Assembly: GCF_900167605.1 (NCBI RefSeq)
Contig: NZ_FUYH01000002.1
Location: forward strand, 1-64,000
DNA from: Caloramator quimbayensis
GTDB lineage: Bacteria > Bacillota > Clostridia > Clostridiales > Caloramatoraceae
Direction: 5' to 3'
Length of the DNA stretch: 64,000 nt
Shown here: positions 42,827-52,601 of the stretch, one piece after another
Layout of the letters: every line of letters begins with the position of its first letter
Numbering within the stretch: position 1 is the first letter of the stretch
Notes under the pieces: model-generated
The model's database searches: none
What the model saw: only the letters and a program-made list of their open reading frames with translations
What the model was told of the DNA's origin: nothing
Program-made: the position numbers and the translations under genes

Positions 42827-44020
42827 ATGGAAAAATATAAAGACTATGGTTTTGATACAAAAGCTATACACGAAGGCTCAAAGAGTAATCCTGACAACGC
42901 TTTAAATCCGCCTATATTTCAAACATCAACCTTTACCTTTGATAGTTTAGAGCATGCAGAGGATGTTATGAGCTTTAAAAGCAGCGATTATGTTTACACA
43001 AGGGGAAACAATCCAACCCTAAGGCTTTTTGAAAATAAAATGGCAGCTTTAGAGGAAGGAGAAGGGGCTGTTGCTTTCTCATCAGGCATGGCGGCAATAA
43101 GCAGCGTTCTTTTTTCTCTTTTAAAGCCTAATGACAGCGTTATAGTCCACAGAACATTATATGGTTCAACATTTAGCGTTGCAAACACTCTTCTTCCAAA
43201 GTATGGAATTAAATGCAAAACCGTTGATATGAGAAATATTGATGAATTAAAAAATTCTATAGATGAGAGCGTAAAGGTTGTTTATTTTGAAACTCCCTGC
43301 AATCCTAACCTTGAAATAATAGACATTAAAGAAGTATGCGATGCTGTAAGGGGTAAAAATATAAAGGTTGTTGTTGATAATACCTTTGCATCTCCCTATT
43401 TTCAGCGTCCTTTAACTTTAGGTGCTGATGTAGTGGTTCACAGTGCAACAAAATACATTTGCGGGCATGGAGACGTAGTTGCAGGTGTTGCAGTTTCAAA
43501 GGATATCGACTACATAAACCGCTTAAAGTTTGATTATATGTGTGAGTTTGGAGGAGCATTAAGCCCCTTTAACGCCTGGCTTCTAATAAGAGGACTTAAG
43601 ACTCTTGGAGTCAGGATGAGGGAGCATGAGAAAAACGCAATTGAAATAGCAAAATTTTTAAGAGAGCATAAATACGTTAAAAAAGTTTACTATCCGGGCC
43701 TTGAAGATTTTGAAGGGCACATTATTGCTAAAAAGCAGATGAAGGGCTTTTCGGGAATGGTAAGCTTTGAAATTGAAGGCGGGCTTGACAGAGCTAAGAA
43801 ATTTGTAAATTCTCTAAAGCTCATTAAAATAGCAGTAAGCCTTGGAGACTGCGAGAGCTTAATCGAAATACCTTCGCTTATAACCCACAGAGGTTATCCT
43901 GAGGAGAAACTTTTAGATTTTGGATTTTCAAAGGATTTAATAAGGATTTCAGCAGGGCTTGAAGATATAGATGATATAATTTATGATTTACAGCAGGCAT
44001 TTAAACTAATTAATGACTAA
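42827..44020 (+). CDS. Cys/Met-metabolism PLP enzyme (methionine gamma-lyase / cystathionine gamma-synthase-lyase type)
   Basis: A 397-residue fold-type I PLP enzyme. The PLP lysine is in HSATKYICGHGDVVAG near 210; YTRGNNPTLRLFENKMAALE and SSGMAAIS are family motifs. Methionine gamma-lyases have a Cys in YGCTF; here it is Ser (YGSTFS), so the reaction is open: gamma-lyase, gamma-synthase or O-acetylhomoserine sulfhydrylase. GGAGGG precedes the ATG at 42827. It lies 150 bases after the aldolase, consistent with recycling sulfur from methylthio compounds (inference). Confidence 0.85.
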   Translation: MEKYKDYGFDTKAIHEGSKSNPDNALNPPIFQTSTFTFDSLEHAEDVMSFKSSDYVYTRGNNPTLRLFENKMAALEEGEGAVAFSSGMAAISSVLFSLLKPNDSVIVHRTLYGSTFSVANTLLPKYGIKCKTVDMRNIDELKNSIDESVKVVYFETPCNPNLEIIDIKEVCDAVRGKNIKVVVDNTFASPYFQRPLTLGADVVVHSATKYICGHGDVVAGVAVSKDIDYINRLKFDYMCEFGGALSPFNAWLLIRGLKTLGVRMREHEKNAIEIAKFLREHKYVKKVYYPGLEDFEGHIIAKKQMKGFSGMVSFEIEGGLDRAKKFVNSLKLIKIAVSLGDCESLIEIPSLITHRGYPEEKLLDFGFSKDLIRISAGLEDIDDIIYDLQQAFKLIND

Positions 44021-44087
44021 AGCTGTCTAATCCTTCTATAAGTTGGGGCAGTTCACTTATAAAATATAGATAAGAACAGCTCTTTTT
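44021..44087 (+). terminator. Branched hairpin after the PLP enzyme gene
   Basis: Outer stem AGCTGT / ACAGCT (44021-44026 with 44076-44081), inner stem TATAAGT / ACTTATA, then CTTTTT. A plausible terminator of the salvage operon. Confidence 0.55.
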
Positions 44088-44155
44088 ATATAGCAGCTAA
44101 TTGTTATAATTTACCTTGAATACTAAGCTGACAAATTACATTAGCTGAGGATTTC

Positions 44156-44190
44156 AAGACTTTGGTATAAATTATCAAAGTCTTTTTTAT
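44156..44190 (+). terminator. Second hairpin upstream of the CmpB-like gene
   Basis: AAGACTTTG / CAAAGTCTT (44156-44164 with 44176-44184) followed by TTTT. The remainder of 44021-44304 is AT-rich with nothing else visible. Confidence 0.7.
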
Positions 44191-44304
44191 GGGATTTATA
44201 TTTAAAGTATAAAAAAGTATTGAATTAAATATTGATAAAAGTACATCTATAGTATATTTTAGTATTTAGTTAAAATATTTAAGATACTTCATGGGGAGGT
44301 TCAT

Positions 44305-45066
44305 ATGAATACTTATTATTATCTTTTTTATTCCTTTATTTTTTACGCTTTTTTTGGATGGGTTCTTGAGGTAATATTTCATATTTATACTCAAAAGAAA
44401 TTTATAAACAGAGGATTCTTATATGGTCCTATTTGCCCTATATACGGGGTTTCGGCTGTGTTTTTTATTGTATTTTTAAGCCGGTTTAATAATAATTATG
44501 TACTTATATTTTTTGGAGGAGCTCTTGTTGCATCTATAATTGAGCTTGTAACTGGTTATCTTATGGAAGTTTTATTCAATTCAAAATGGTGGGATTACAG
44601 CAATGAGAAATTCAACATAAAAGGATTTATATGTCTTAGATTTTCAATAATATGGGGATTTCTCTCAGTAGTTTTTATGAAATTCATAAATCCTCCTGTT
44701 TCAAGGATTATATTTTGGATTATGAAAAATTTTGGAGAAGTTTTATATAGTTTCCTTTTTGCTGGGCTGATTGTTGATATAGTGCTTACTGTAAACAGCC
44801 TAATTGCTTTTAAAGTATTATTTAAAGAGCTTCAGGAAATACTCCTTGAAACAAAATCCAGTATGGAGGAGCTTAAAGAGAATTTAGCCCTTGAAGTAAG
44901 GGAGAAAATTGAAGGAAGGATAGGATATCTTTCTGATGTAAAGGAAAGGCTTATAGCAAGAATAAGCCAGAGACAAATATATCTTATAAAGGCATACCCT
45001 CATATGAAATCTAAAAAATTTGATTTGGCTATAGAGGACATTAGAAAAAGGATTCACCTAAAATAG
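44305..45066 (+). CDS. Putative ABC transporter permease, CmpB family (DUF1113)
   Basis: A 253-residue membrane protein. About six hydrophobic segments lie between residues 5 and 175 (FYAFFGWVLEVIFHIYTQKK; RGFLYGPICPIYGVSAVFFI; ELVTGYLMEVLFNSKWWDYS are the family hallmarks). A basic, coiled tail covers about 185-253. The family is called a putative ABC permease, but no ATPase accompanies it here and the role is unclear. GGGGAGG precedes the ATG. Its TAG stop codon is continuous with a repeat copy. Confidence 0.8.
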   Translation: MNTYYYLFYSFIFYAFFGWVLEVIFHIYTQKKFINRGFLYGPICPIYGVSAVFFIVFLSRFNNNYVLIFFGGALVASIIELVTGYLMEVLFNSKWWDYSNEKFNIKGFICLRFSIIWGFLSVVFMKFINPPVSRIIFWIMKNFGEVLYSFLFAGLIVDIVLTVNSLIAFKVLFKELQEILLETKSSMEELKENLALEVREKIEGRIGYLSDVKERLIARISQRQIYLIKAYPHMKSKKFDLAIEDIRKRIHLK

Positions 45067-45092
45067 TGCCACCCAGTTGACAAGTGACAAAC
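45066..45092 (+). repeat. Solo repeat GTGCCACCCAGTTGACAAGT, fused to a stop codon
   Basis: The 27-base block (GTGCCACCC...GTGACAAAC) begins at the last base of the TAG stop of the CmpB-like gene. The same block occurs at 53066, and in part or inverted at 15994-16020, 54017, 57705 and 63524. Confidence 0.75.
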
Positions 45093-45139
45093 TTATGGAT
45101 TGGCTTTACTATTATAAATTTTTTAAATTAAATAGTATA

Positions 45140-45168
45140 TTGACTGTAAAGTTTACCATCGATATAAT
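45140..45168 (+). promoter_or_regulatory. Sigma-A promoter of the lacI-type gene
   Basis: TTGACT (45140-45145), 17 bases, TATAAT (45163-45168). Confidence 0.75.
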
Positions 45169-45180
45169 TAAAATGAAGCA

Positions 45181-45194
45181 CGAAATGGGTTTCG
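45181..45194. promoter_or_regulatory. LacI-type operator, autoregulatory
   Basis: CGAAATGGGTTTCG shares both arms with the perfect operator at 46247-46262 and differs in the centre. It lies 13 bases after the -10 box, where a repressor would block its own transcription. Confidence 0.65.
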
Positions 45195-45219
45195 AAGTTT
45201 TAAAAAAGAGGTGTAAGTA

Positions 45220-46227
45220 TTGACAACAATCTATGATATATCTAAAGCTACAGGTTTTTCACCTACAACAGTTTCAAAGGCTTTAAACGATTATTCTGAT
45301 GTAAGCGAAAAAACTAAACAAATAATCTTAAAAAAGGCAAGTGAGATGGGATATATTCCAAATTCCCATGCGAGAATCTTAATTACAAAAAAGTCTTGGA
45401 CTATAGGAATACTATTTGACGAAAAGCTTAATATAGGGATGAAACACCCATATTTTAATGCAATTATTGAGAGCTTTAAGGAAAATGTAGAATCAAGAGG
45501 TTATGATCTGCTGTTTATCTCAAAAGATTTAGGAGGCAATAGAACAACTTATTTAGATCACTGTATTATAAGAGGTATAGATGGAGTTATAATAATTACC
45601 TCACATCCTAATAATGAGCAAATAATAGAACTTATTAATAGCGATTTTCCATGTGTATTAATAGACAATGAATGTAACAGAAAAAGCAGTATTCACTCAG
45701 ATGATGTTAGAGGATGTTATTTAGCAGTCGAGTACCTTTACTCATTAGGCCATAGGAAAATAGCTCATATATATGGAAGTAAAGATACGTTTGCGGGTAA
45801 TGTAAGATTAAATGAATTCATAAATTCTCTGAAAAAATTTAACTTACCAAAAATAGATGAATACTTAGTTGATGGTGGTTATTTCTCCTTTGACGGTGGT
45901 TATAATGCTATGAAAAAGCTTTTGGAATTGGAAGATTTGCCGACTGCTGTATTTACAGCAGGTGACTTTATGGCCGTTGGAGCAATTAGTGCTATAAAGG
46001 AAAAGGGATTAAGAGTACCTGAAGATATATCAATTATTGGATATGATGATTTGGATATATGTAAATACGTAACCCCAAGGCTTACAACTATTAAACAGAA
46101 TACAGATTTAATAGGAAAAAATGCAGCAGATATTTTAATAAATGAAATTGATAAAAAGATTTGCAGAACATCGATGATTATTCCAGTAGAATTAGTCGTT
46201 AGAGATTCCTGCAAACCTATAAAATAA
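45220..46227 (+). CDS. LacI-family transcriptional regulator
   Basis: A 335-residue regulator. The N-terminal HTH is TTIYDISKATGFSPTTVSKA followed by the hinge helix region (NSHARILITKKS). The sugar-binding domain spans about 62-330 (IGILFDEKLNIGMKHPYF; GVIIITSHPN; VLIDNE; DDVRGCYLAVEYLYSLGHRK, split by name only; IIGYDDLDICKYVTPRLTTI). The start is TTG with AAGAGGTG upstream. A matching operator lies in its own promoter and a perfect one just after its stop, before the phosphorylase genes. It most likely represses those genes until a beta-glucan oligosaccharide or its product is present (inference). Confidence 0.92.
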   Translation: MTTIYDISKATGFSPTTVSKALNDYSDVSEKTKQIILKKASEMGYIPNSHARILITKKSWTIGILFDEKLNIGMKHPYFNAIIESFKENVESRGYDLLFISKDLGGNRTTYLDHCIIRGIDGVIIITSHPNNEQIIELINSDFPCVLIDNECNRKSSIHSDDVRGCYLAVEYLYSLGHRKIAHIYGSKDTFAGNVRLNEFINSLKKFNLPKIDEYLVDGGYFSFDGGYNAMKKLLELEDLPTAVFTAGDFMAVGAISAIKEKGLRVPEDISIIGYDDLDICKYVTPRLTTIKQNTDLIGKNAADILINEIDKKICRTSMIIPVELVVRDSCKPIK

Positions 46228-46246
46228 ATGTAATTTTTTCTTCTTA

Positions 46247-46262
46247 TCGAAATCGATTTCGA
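46247..46262. promoter_or_regulatory. LacI-type operator of the phosphorylase operon
   Basis: TCGAAATCGATTTCGA is a perfect 16-base palindrome with the central CG typical of LacI-family sites. It is 141 bases before the first phosphorylase gene. A convincing promoter between them was not found. Confidence 0.75.
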
Positions 46263-46402
46263 AAAATGAAATTTAAGAAGCTATAAAAACTTTTTGGAAA
46301 ATAATTGCTTAAATAAAAAGTAATATGTAACTATAATGCAAATAATGATTTTAATTAAAATATAAATCAACATAAGAATCAATTTTATTATGGAGGATAA
46401 AT

Positions 46403-49400
46403 ATGAACAGCTGTTATTTTGATAAAAAAAACAGATTTGTTATAGAAAATTTTAATAATGCAAAGCCATTTTCAAGCTTTTTACCTGGAATAGCAGGTAA
46501 AAAGGGAATTCCAATGTGGATTTTTTATGTAAATAGAGGGCAATGCATATCAGCCTTTGGTACAAAAAACAAGGATAATCCAATAATGGAATTTTTCCCA
46601 GCTTATAAATGCTACCAAAATGTTCAAAGTACAGGATTTAGAACCTTTATAAAGTTTGTCGATAGTAAAGATATATATGAACCCTTTTTAAACATTAGAA
46701 ATAATTCAAAAATATATCAAAAAATGTATGTTGGAATGAATGAGTTAGAAATAGAAGAGGTTAATAATGAAAAGGGTATTAAAGTAAATGTGCTTTATTA
46801 TATGCTGCCACAGGAGAAGATAGCTGCACTTGTTAGAAAAGTTACAATTAAAAATATATCAAGCAAGAAATTGAACCTTGAAATTTTAGATGGTATGCCA
46901 GCACTACTTCCTTATGGTATAAGTGATGAGGGATTAAAGAAGGTAGGGAATACACTTAAAGCGTGGATGGAAGTATACGATTACGAAGAGGGAACACCAA
47001 TTTTTAGAATGAGATCATCGTCAAAAGATAGTGTAAATGTAAGTGAATTTAAAGAGGGCAATTTTTATTTATCATTTAAAGATGTAAAGGGATATAAGAA
47101 GTTAATAAAGCCAATAGTCGATGCTAATTTAGTTTTTGGTATGAATACATCTTTTAGCTTTCCAGATATATTTGCAAATAATTCTATTGAAGATATATTG
47201 AGTAGAAAACAAATAACTTCAAATAAAGTGCCCTGTAGTTTTTCAGCAGCAAGTGTTGAATTAGATGATAGTGAAACTATAGATATTTATGAAGTTATTG
47301 GACATACGATAGAGGTTTCAGTTTTAAAGAGCTATATAGATAAATTTAGCAGCGAAGTATATATAAACGAAAAATATTTACAGGGAAACGAAATTATAGA
47401 GAAAATAACAGATGACATAAATACAAATACATCTTCAAAGTTATTTGATGAATACTGCAGGCAAAGTTATTTAGACAATATATTAAGAGGAGGTTATCCT
47501 GTTGTTTTCAATAAAGGGGATAAAACCTTTGTCTATTACGTGTATTCAAGAAAGCATGGAGATTTAGAAAGAGACTACAACGATTTTTCACTTCAGCCGG
47601 AATACTATTCAAGTGGAAATGGAAACTATAGAGATGTAAACCAAAATAGAAGAAATGATGTTTTCTTTAGACCAGAGGTAAAAAGCTACAACATAAAGAC
47701 CTTTATGAATTTAATTCAAGCAGATGGATATAATCCTCTTGTAATTAATGGGGTTAAATATAGAGTAAATAAAGATGATTTAAATTTTGTTGATGAATTG
47801 GCTGAAGAAGGAAATATTTTAAAGAAATTTTTAACCAACTCCTTTACAATTGGCAACCTGTTTACTTTTATAGAACAAAAGAATATAAAGCTTAAGGTTT
47901 CAGAAGAGGAACTACTAAAAAAGATTATGGAGAATGTTGAGGAAGAGGTTTATGCAGTTCATGGAGAAGGCTTCTGGACTGATCACTGGACATACAATTT
48001 AGACTTAATTGAAAACTATTTAGAGGTTTATCCTGATAAGAAGAGAGATTTATTATTTAATGAGTATGACTACACATATTTTGACAACAGCGAAGTTGTT
48101 CTTCCAAGGGAAAAAAGATATGTATTATCAAACGGTAAAGTTAGGCAGTACAATTCTCTCATTGAAGATGAAGAAAAGAAGAAGCTTATAAAAAATAGAA
48201 AAACATATAAAAATTTAATGAGGGAAGGCAAGGGTTTTGGTGAAATATACAAAACAAACCTTATTGTAAAATTGGTAAATCTTGCTTGCATAAAATTTGC
48301 AACAATAGATCCTTGTGGTATGGGAATAGAGATGGAGGCAGGAAAACCAGGCTGGTATGATGCATTAAATGGTTTACCGGGATTATTTGGCTCTTCAGTG
48401 GCAGATGCCTACGAGCTTGTTAGACTATCTAATTTCATAATCGATGTATTAAAGGAATATTATGAGGAAGAAATCAAATTGCCAGTTGAAGTTTTTGATT
48501 TGATTGAAAAGGAAGTAGAGCTTTTGAGAGCTTATTACAAGTCACAAGAAGATATAGATTACAATCTCTGGTCACAGATGTCTGATTTACGTGAAAAATA
48601 CAGAGAAGAAGTTAAATTTGGTTTTGAAGGAAAAGAAGTTTTAGTAAAGGCAGAGCTGCTTGCTAATAAAATTTTAGAGCTAAAAAATAAGCTCCAGACA
48701 GGATTAGAAAAAGCCAAAGAAGAAAATGGAGGCATTATGCCAACATACTTCTACTATGATGTTCAGGAATATGAAGTTATTGAAAGTAACAGTGAAGATA
48801 AAGATGATGAAGATGAGCAAGTGTATGTTAGAGTGCTTAAGTTTAAGCAGCATAAGATGCCGCTGTTTTTAGAGGGGGTAGTTAGAGGGTTTAAAATCTA
48901 TAATGATAAAGAGCTTTTAAGCAGTGTTTACGATAAAGTAAAAGAAAGTGATTTGTTTGATAGAAAGCTAAAGATGTATAAGGTAAACGCATCACTTAAT
49001 AATGAGACAATAGAGATTGGTAGAGCAAGAGCCTTCACACCAGGCTGGCTTGAAAATGAATCGATATGGATTCATATGGAATATAAATATATGCTTGAAA
49101 TATTAAAGAGCGGCCTTTATGACGAGTTTTATAGCGACTTTAAAAATGTTTTAATTCCATTTATGGATATAGGCGTATACGGCAGAAGCCCACTTGAAAA
49201 TTCATCCTTTATTGCAAGCAGTGCTAATGTTGATGAATCAATACATGGAACTGGATTTGTTGCAAGATTAAGCGGTGCTACTGCAGAATTTTTAAGTATA
49301 TGGAGACTTATGTTTGTAGGTAAAAATCCATTTAAAATGACAGAGGGGAGGCTAACTTTAAGCTTTAATCCAGCTCTGATAGAATGGCTATTTGATGAAG

Positions 49401-49618
49401 AAAACAAACTTAGCTTTAATTTCTTAGGAAGATGCAGGGTTACTTACTACAATACTTATAGAAAAAATACCTATGAAATAGATTCTTCAAATCAAAGGAT
49501 AGTTCTTTACCTGTTGGATGGAAGTAAGGTAGAGATATCAGGAAATGTAATTGAAGAAGAATATGCAATCAAAGTGAGAGAAGGAAAAGTAAGCAAGATA
49601 GATATCTATATGCAATAA
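46403..49618 (+). CDS. Large glucan phosphorylase, GH94-clan (GH161/GH149-like)
   Basis: A 1071-residue cytoplasmic enzyme. An N-terminal beta-sandwich at about 1-320 begins FVIENFNNAKPFSSFLPGIAG. The (alpha/alpha)6 catalytic part at about 400-980 carries GKPGWYDALNGLPGLFGSS near 645-663, and the C-terminal jelly roll is at about 985-1071. Length and the GWxDALNGLPG motif suggest the beta-1,3-glucan oligosaccharide phosphorylases of GH161 or GH149. A GH94 1,2-beta-oligoglucan phosphorylase of similar size is the main alternative. It releases glucose-1-phosphate with inorganic phosphate. GGAGG precedes the ATG. It is paired with the next gene. Confidence 0.75.
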   Translation: MNSCYFDKKNRFVIENFNNAKPFSSFLPGIAGKKGIPMWIFYVNRGQCISAFGTKNKDNPIMEFFPAYKCYQNVQSTGFRTFIKFVDSKDIYEPFLNIRNNSKIYQKMYVGMNELEIEEVNNEKGIKVNVLYYMLPQEKIAALVRKVTIKNISSKKLNLEILDGMPALLPYGISDEGLKKVGNTLKAWMEVYDYEEGTPIFRMRSSSKDSVNVSEFKEGNFYLSFKDVKGYKKLIKPIVDANLVFGMNTSFSFPDIFANNSIEDILSRKQITSNKVPCSFSAASVELDDSETIDIYEVIGHTIEVSVLKSYIDKFSSEVYINEKYLQGNEIIEKITDDINTNTSSKLFDEYCRQSYLDNILRGGYPVVFNKGDKTFVYYVYSRKHGDLERDYNDFSLQPEYYSSGNGNYRDVNQNRRNDVFFRPEVKSYNIKTFMNLIQADGYNPLVINGVKYRVNKDDLNFVDELAEEGNILKKFLTNSFTIGNLFTFIEQKNIKLKVSEEELLKKIMENVEEEVYAVHGEGFWTDHWTYNLDLIENYLEVYPDKKRDLLFNEYDYTYFDNSEVVLPREKRYVLSNGKVRQYNSLIEDEEKKKLIKNRKTYKNLMREGKGFGEIYKTNLIVKLVNLACIKFATIDPCGMGIEMEAGKPGWYDALNGLPGLFGSSVADAYELVRLSNFIIDVLKEYYEEEIKLPVEVFDLIEKEVELLRAYYKSQEDIDYNLWSQMSDLREKYREEVKFGFEGKEVLVKAELLANKILELKNKLQTGLEKAKEENGGIMPTYFYYDVQEYEVIESNSEDKDDEDEQVYVRVLKFKQHKMPLFLEGVVRGFKIYNDKELLSSVYDKVKESDLFDRKLKMYKVNASLNNETIEIGRARAFTPGWLENESIWIHMEYKYMLEILKSGLYDEFYSDFKNVLIPFMDIGVYGRSPLENSSFIASSANVDESIHGTGFVARLSGATAEFLSIWRLMFVGKNPFKMTEGRLTLSFNPALIEWLFDEENKLSFNFLGRCRVTYYNTYRKNTYEIDSSNQRIVLYLLDGSKVEISGNVIEEEYAIKVREGKVSKIDIYMQ

Positions 49619-49661
49619 TGCATTTTGTACATGTAAAATTATAAAGTAGGAGGCCCATATT

Positions 49662-52400
49662 ATGAATAAATTTAAATCATGGGGATTTGTTAATGAAAAT
49701 GGGGATTTTGAGCTTGAAAATCCTGAAAAAAGCAGTTATTTATATTTCCCTATTGCAAATGAAGCTGGTATTATGTCATCAATTACCCCTACATTAAATG
49801 GAGATATTAAGTCCGGCCAGAATACTTTTCTTTTGCTTCCTGTATCAGCGGAGGATTTACACAATACGAGAAGCTCAAGAAATTTTTGGATTAACATTAA
49901 AGGATTTGAACCATGGTCTGTTAGTGGCAACTCACCAATGCAGTTAGGGTATACCTTTCAAGAAAATTCTCCTGAAAGTGTTAAATTAGAAGCAGGTTTT
50001 TTATGGCATAAGGTAACGAGGGAGAATAATGATTTAGGAATAAAGGCAGAGATTTTGAACTTTGCACCTGCTGACAATCATAAGGTTGAATTAATGAAGG
50101 TTAGTATTACAAACACAGGGGAGGATACTAAAACAATAGCTCCAACTGCTGCAATTCCTATATATGGACGTTCAGCAGATAATTTAAGAGACCATAGACA
50201 TGTTACTTCACTGCTTCATAGAATTAAAACAACTGATAATGGTGTAGTAGTAAAACCTGCACTTTCATTTGATGAAAGAGGTCATAAGACAAATGATGTA
50301 ATTTATTCAATACTTGGCGTTGAAGATAATGGGGACAAACCTATTGGATTTTTCCCAGAAGTTGAAGAATTTATTGGCGAAGGCGGAAGTTTTGAATGTC
50401 CTGAAGCAGTATTCTGCAATAAAGAGCCATATTCTAAGTCTTTGGATATGTTTGAAGGTTATGAAGCTATAGGTGCAATAAGATTTAAAGATGTAGAACT
50501 TTCAGCGGGTGAAACTAAGACATTTATTATTATGATGGCAATAAATGAAGAAGGCGATGAAACAGAAAATGAAGTTCTTATAAGTAAATATGGAAACCTT
50601 GAAAAGATTGATAGGGCTTTAGATGAGTGTAAAAAATATTGGAATAACAAATTAAGCAGGCCAGAATTTAATACTGGTGATGAAAAGTTTGATAGGTGGA
50701 TGAAGTGGATTAACCTGCAGCCAATTTTAAGAAGAATATATGGATGTTCATTCCTACCTCACCACGATTATGGCAGAGGGGGAAGAGGATGGAGAGATTT
50801 GTGGCAGGATTGCCTTGCACTTTTAATAATGGAACCAGATGAGGTTAGAAAGCTTCTTTATAATAATTACGCTGGTGTGAGAATAGATGGGAGTAATGCT
50901 ACAATAATTGGTTCAAAACCTGGTGAATTTATTGCAGATAGAAATAATATAGCAAGAATATGGATGGACCATGGTGCATGGCCTTTCCTTACTACAAAAT
51001 TATATTTAGATTTAAGTGGAGATTTAAGCTTCTTATTAGAAGAACAGGAATATTTCAAGGATAGACTTTCAAGCAGATGTACTGATTTTGATGACACTTG
51101 GACAATTGAAGAAGGTAACAAATTAAAAACTTTTGATGGAGTAATTTATAAAGGAACTATTTTAGAGCATATTTTAATTCAACATCTTACACCCTTCTTT
51201 AATGTGGGAACGCATAATAATATTAGACTTGAAGGCGCAGATTGGAATGATGGACTTGATATGGCGCCTGAAAAGGGAGAGAGCGTTGCATTTACTGCTT
51301 TATATGGAAGCAATTTAATTGAGTTTGCAAAAATATTAAAAGAATTAAAGGGAAGATATTCCATTGAAGAAATAGATTTAGCCGAAGAAATGACGATACT
51401 ACTCGATTCTTTAAATGTACCTATAAATTATGATTCAGTAGAAGAAAAAGTTAACTTATTAAAGACATATTTTAAAAGCTGTAAGAATAAAATATCAGGA
51501 AGAAAAGTTAAGGTATCAATTGATGAACTGATAAAGGATTTAGAAATAAAAGGGAAATGGATAATCAATCATATTAGAAATAATGAATGGATTAAAAACT
51601 CTGAAGGTTATGAGTGGTTTAATGGCTATTATGATAATTCAGGAAATAGAGTAGAAGGAGACCATGCAAATGGTACAAGAATGAATTTAACAAGTCAAGT
51701 ATTTACTACAATGGGTGGTGCTGCTACAGAAGAGCAAATTGAAAAAATTATAGAATCTGCAAATAAATATTTAAAGGATGATAAGGTAGGAGGATATAGA
51801 CTTAATACTAACTATCATGAAGTTAAAAAGGATTTGGGAAGACTTTTTGGTTTTGCCTTTGGACACAAGGAAAATGGTGCGATGTTCAGCCATATGGCAG
51901 TAATGTATGGAAATGCCCTTTACAAGAGAGGTTATGTAGAAGCGGGATATGAGGTAATTAATTCCATATATTCACATTGTATAAATTTTGAAAAGAGTAG
52001 AATATACCCTGGAATTCCAGAATATATAAACGAAAAGGGAAGGGGTATGTATCACTATCTTACAGGTTCAGCAAGCTGGATGCTATTAACAGTGCTTAAT
52101 GAAGTATTTGGAGTTAAAGGTTATTTTGGAGATTTAGTAATAGAACCTAAATTAATAGATAAGCAGTTTGACAGTGAAGGTAAAACTTCTGCTACGGCTC
52201 TATTTGCCCAAAGAAGTATTAAGGTTAAATATGTTAATAGAAATAAATTAAACTATGGAGAATATAAAATATTGTCTTTAAGCATAGATGGAAACAAAGT
52301 AGAATGCAGTATATATGAAAATAAAGCGGTAATAGAAAGAAAGGTTATAGAAGCATTAGATGGTGATAAGCTTCACGATATAGTTGTAGAACTCGGTTAA
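49662..52400 (+). CDS. GH94 disaccharide phosphorylase (laminaribiose-phosphorylase-like)
   Basis: A 912-residue GH94 enzyme. The N-terminal beta-sandwich is at about 1-300 (YLYFPIANEAGIMSSITPTLNG), a linker to about 340, then the (alpha/alpha)6 barrel with HHDYGRGGRGWRDLWQDC and the catalytic-acid motif EGADWNDGLD (Asp527-Asp530), and a jelly roll at about 850-912. It phosphorolyses a beta-linked glucose disaccharide to glucose-1-phosphate and glucose. The pairing of a long-chain phosphorylase with a GH94 of this size resembles the beta-1,3-glucan systems of Paenibacillus, hence the proposed laminaribiose specificity; cellobiose and sophorose are alternatives. AGGAGG precedes the ATG. Confidence 0.8.
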   Translation: MNKFKSWGFVNENGDFELENPEKSSYLYFPIANEAGIMSSITPTLNGDIKSGQNTFLLLPVSAEDLHNTRSSRNFWINIKGFEPWSVSGNSPMQLGYTFQENSPESVKLEAGFLWHKVTRENNDLGIKAEILNFAPADNHKVELMKVSITNTGEDTKTIAPTAAIPIYGRSADNLRDHRHVTSLLHRIKTTDNGVVVKPALSFDERGHKTNDVIYSILGVEDNGDKPIGFFPEVEEFIGEGGSFECPEAVFCNKEPYSKSLDMFEGYEAIGAIRFKDVELSAGETKTFIIMMAINEEGDETENEVLISKYGNLEKIDRALDECKKYWNNKLSRPEFNTGDEKFDRWMKWINLQPILRRIYGCSFLPHHDYGRGGRGWRDLWQDCLALLIMEPDEVRKLLYNNYAGVRIDGSNATIIGSKPGEFIADRNNIARIWMDHGAWPFLTTKLYLDLSGDLSFLLEEQEYFKDRLSSRCTDFDDTWTIEEGNKLKTFDGVIYKGTILEHILIQHLTPFFNVGTHNNIRLEGADWNDGLDMAPEKGESVAFTALYGSNLIEFAKILKELKGRYSIEEIDLAEEMTILLDSLNVPINYDSVEEKVNLLKTYFKSCKNKISGRKVKVSIDELIKDLEIKGKWIINHIRNNEWIKNSEGYEWFNGYYDNSGNRVEGDHANGTRMNLTSQVFTTMGGAATEEQIEKIIESANKYLKDDKVGGYRLNTNYHEVKKDLGRLFGFAFGHKENGAMFSHMAVMYGNALYKRGYVEAGYEVINSIYSHCINFEKSRIYPGIPEYINEKGRGMYHYLTGSASWMLLTVLNEVFGVKGYFGDLVIEPKLIDKQFDSEGKTSATALFAQRSIKVKYVNRNKLNYGEYKILSLSIDGNKVECSIYENKAVIERKVIEALDGDKLHDIVVELG

Positions 52401-52419
52401 TTAATATTTTCAAAAGATA

Positions 52420-52451
52420 AAAAGCTCATCTCTTAATAGAGTTGAGCTTTT
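52420..52451 (+). terminator. Terminator of the phosphorylase operon
   Basis: AAAAGCTCA...TGAGCTTTT with an inner CTCT/AGAG pairing and a TAAT loop. Confidence 0.85.
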
Positions 52452-52601
52452 AAAATTTTATTTAATCTTTTGCATTTAACAAATAGTATTTAATTAAATA
52501 AGTCATTAATACTTGTGAATAACGAATTATATTTTTATAAATTTTACTTTTAATTCACATTAAAGGGTTTAAATGCATACAAAAAAGTAAGGGGTGGTAA
52601 T

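Noticed and set aside
44021-44304. Riboswitch or T-box in the structured gap after the PLP enzyme gene
   Set aside because: Two hairpins with T runs are explained as terminators; no SAM-box, T-box or other conserved core was seen.
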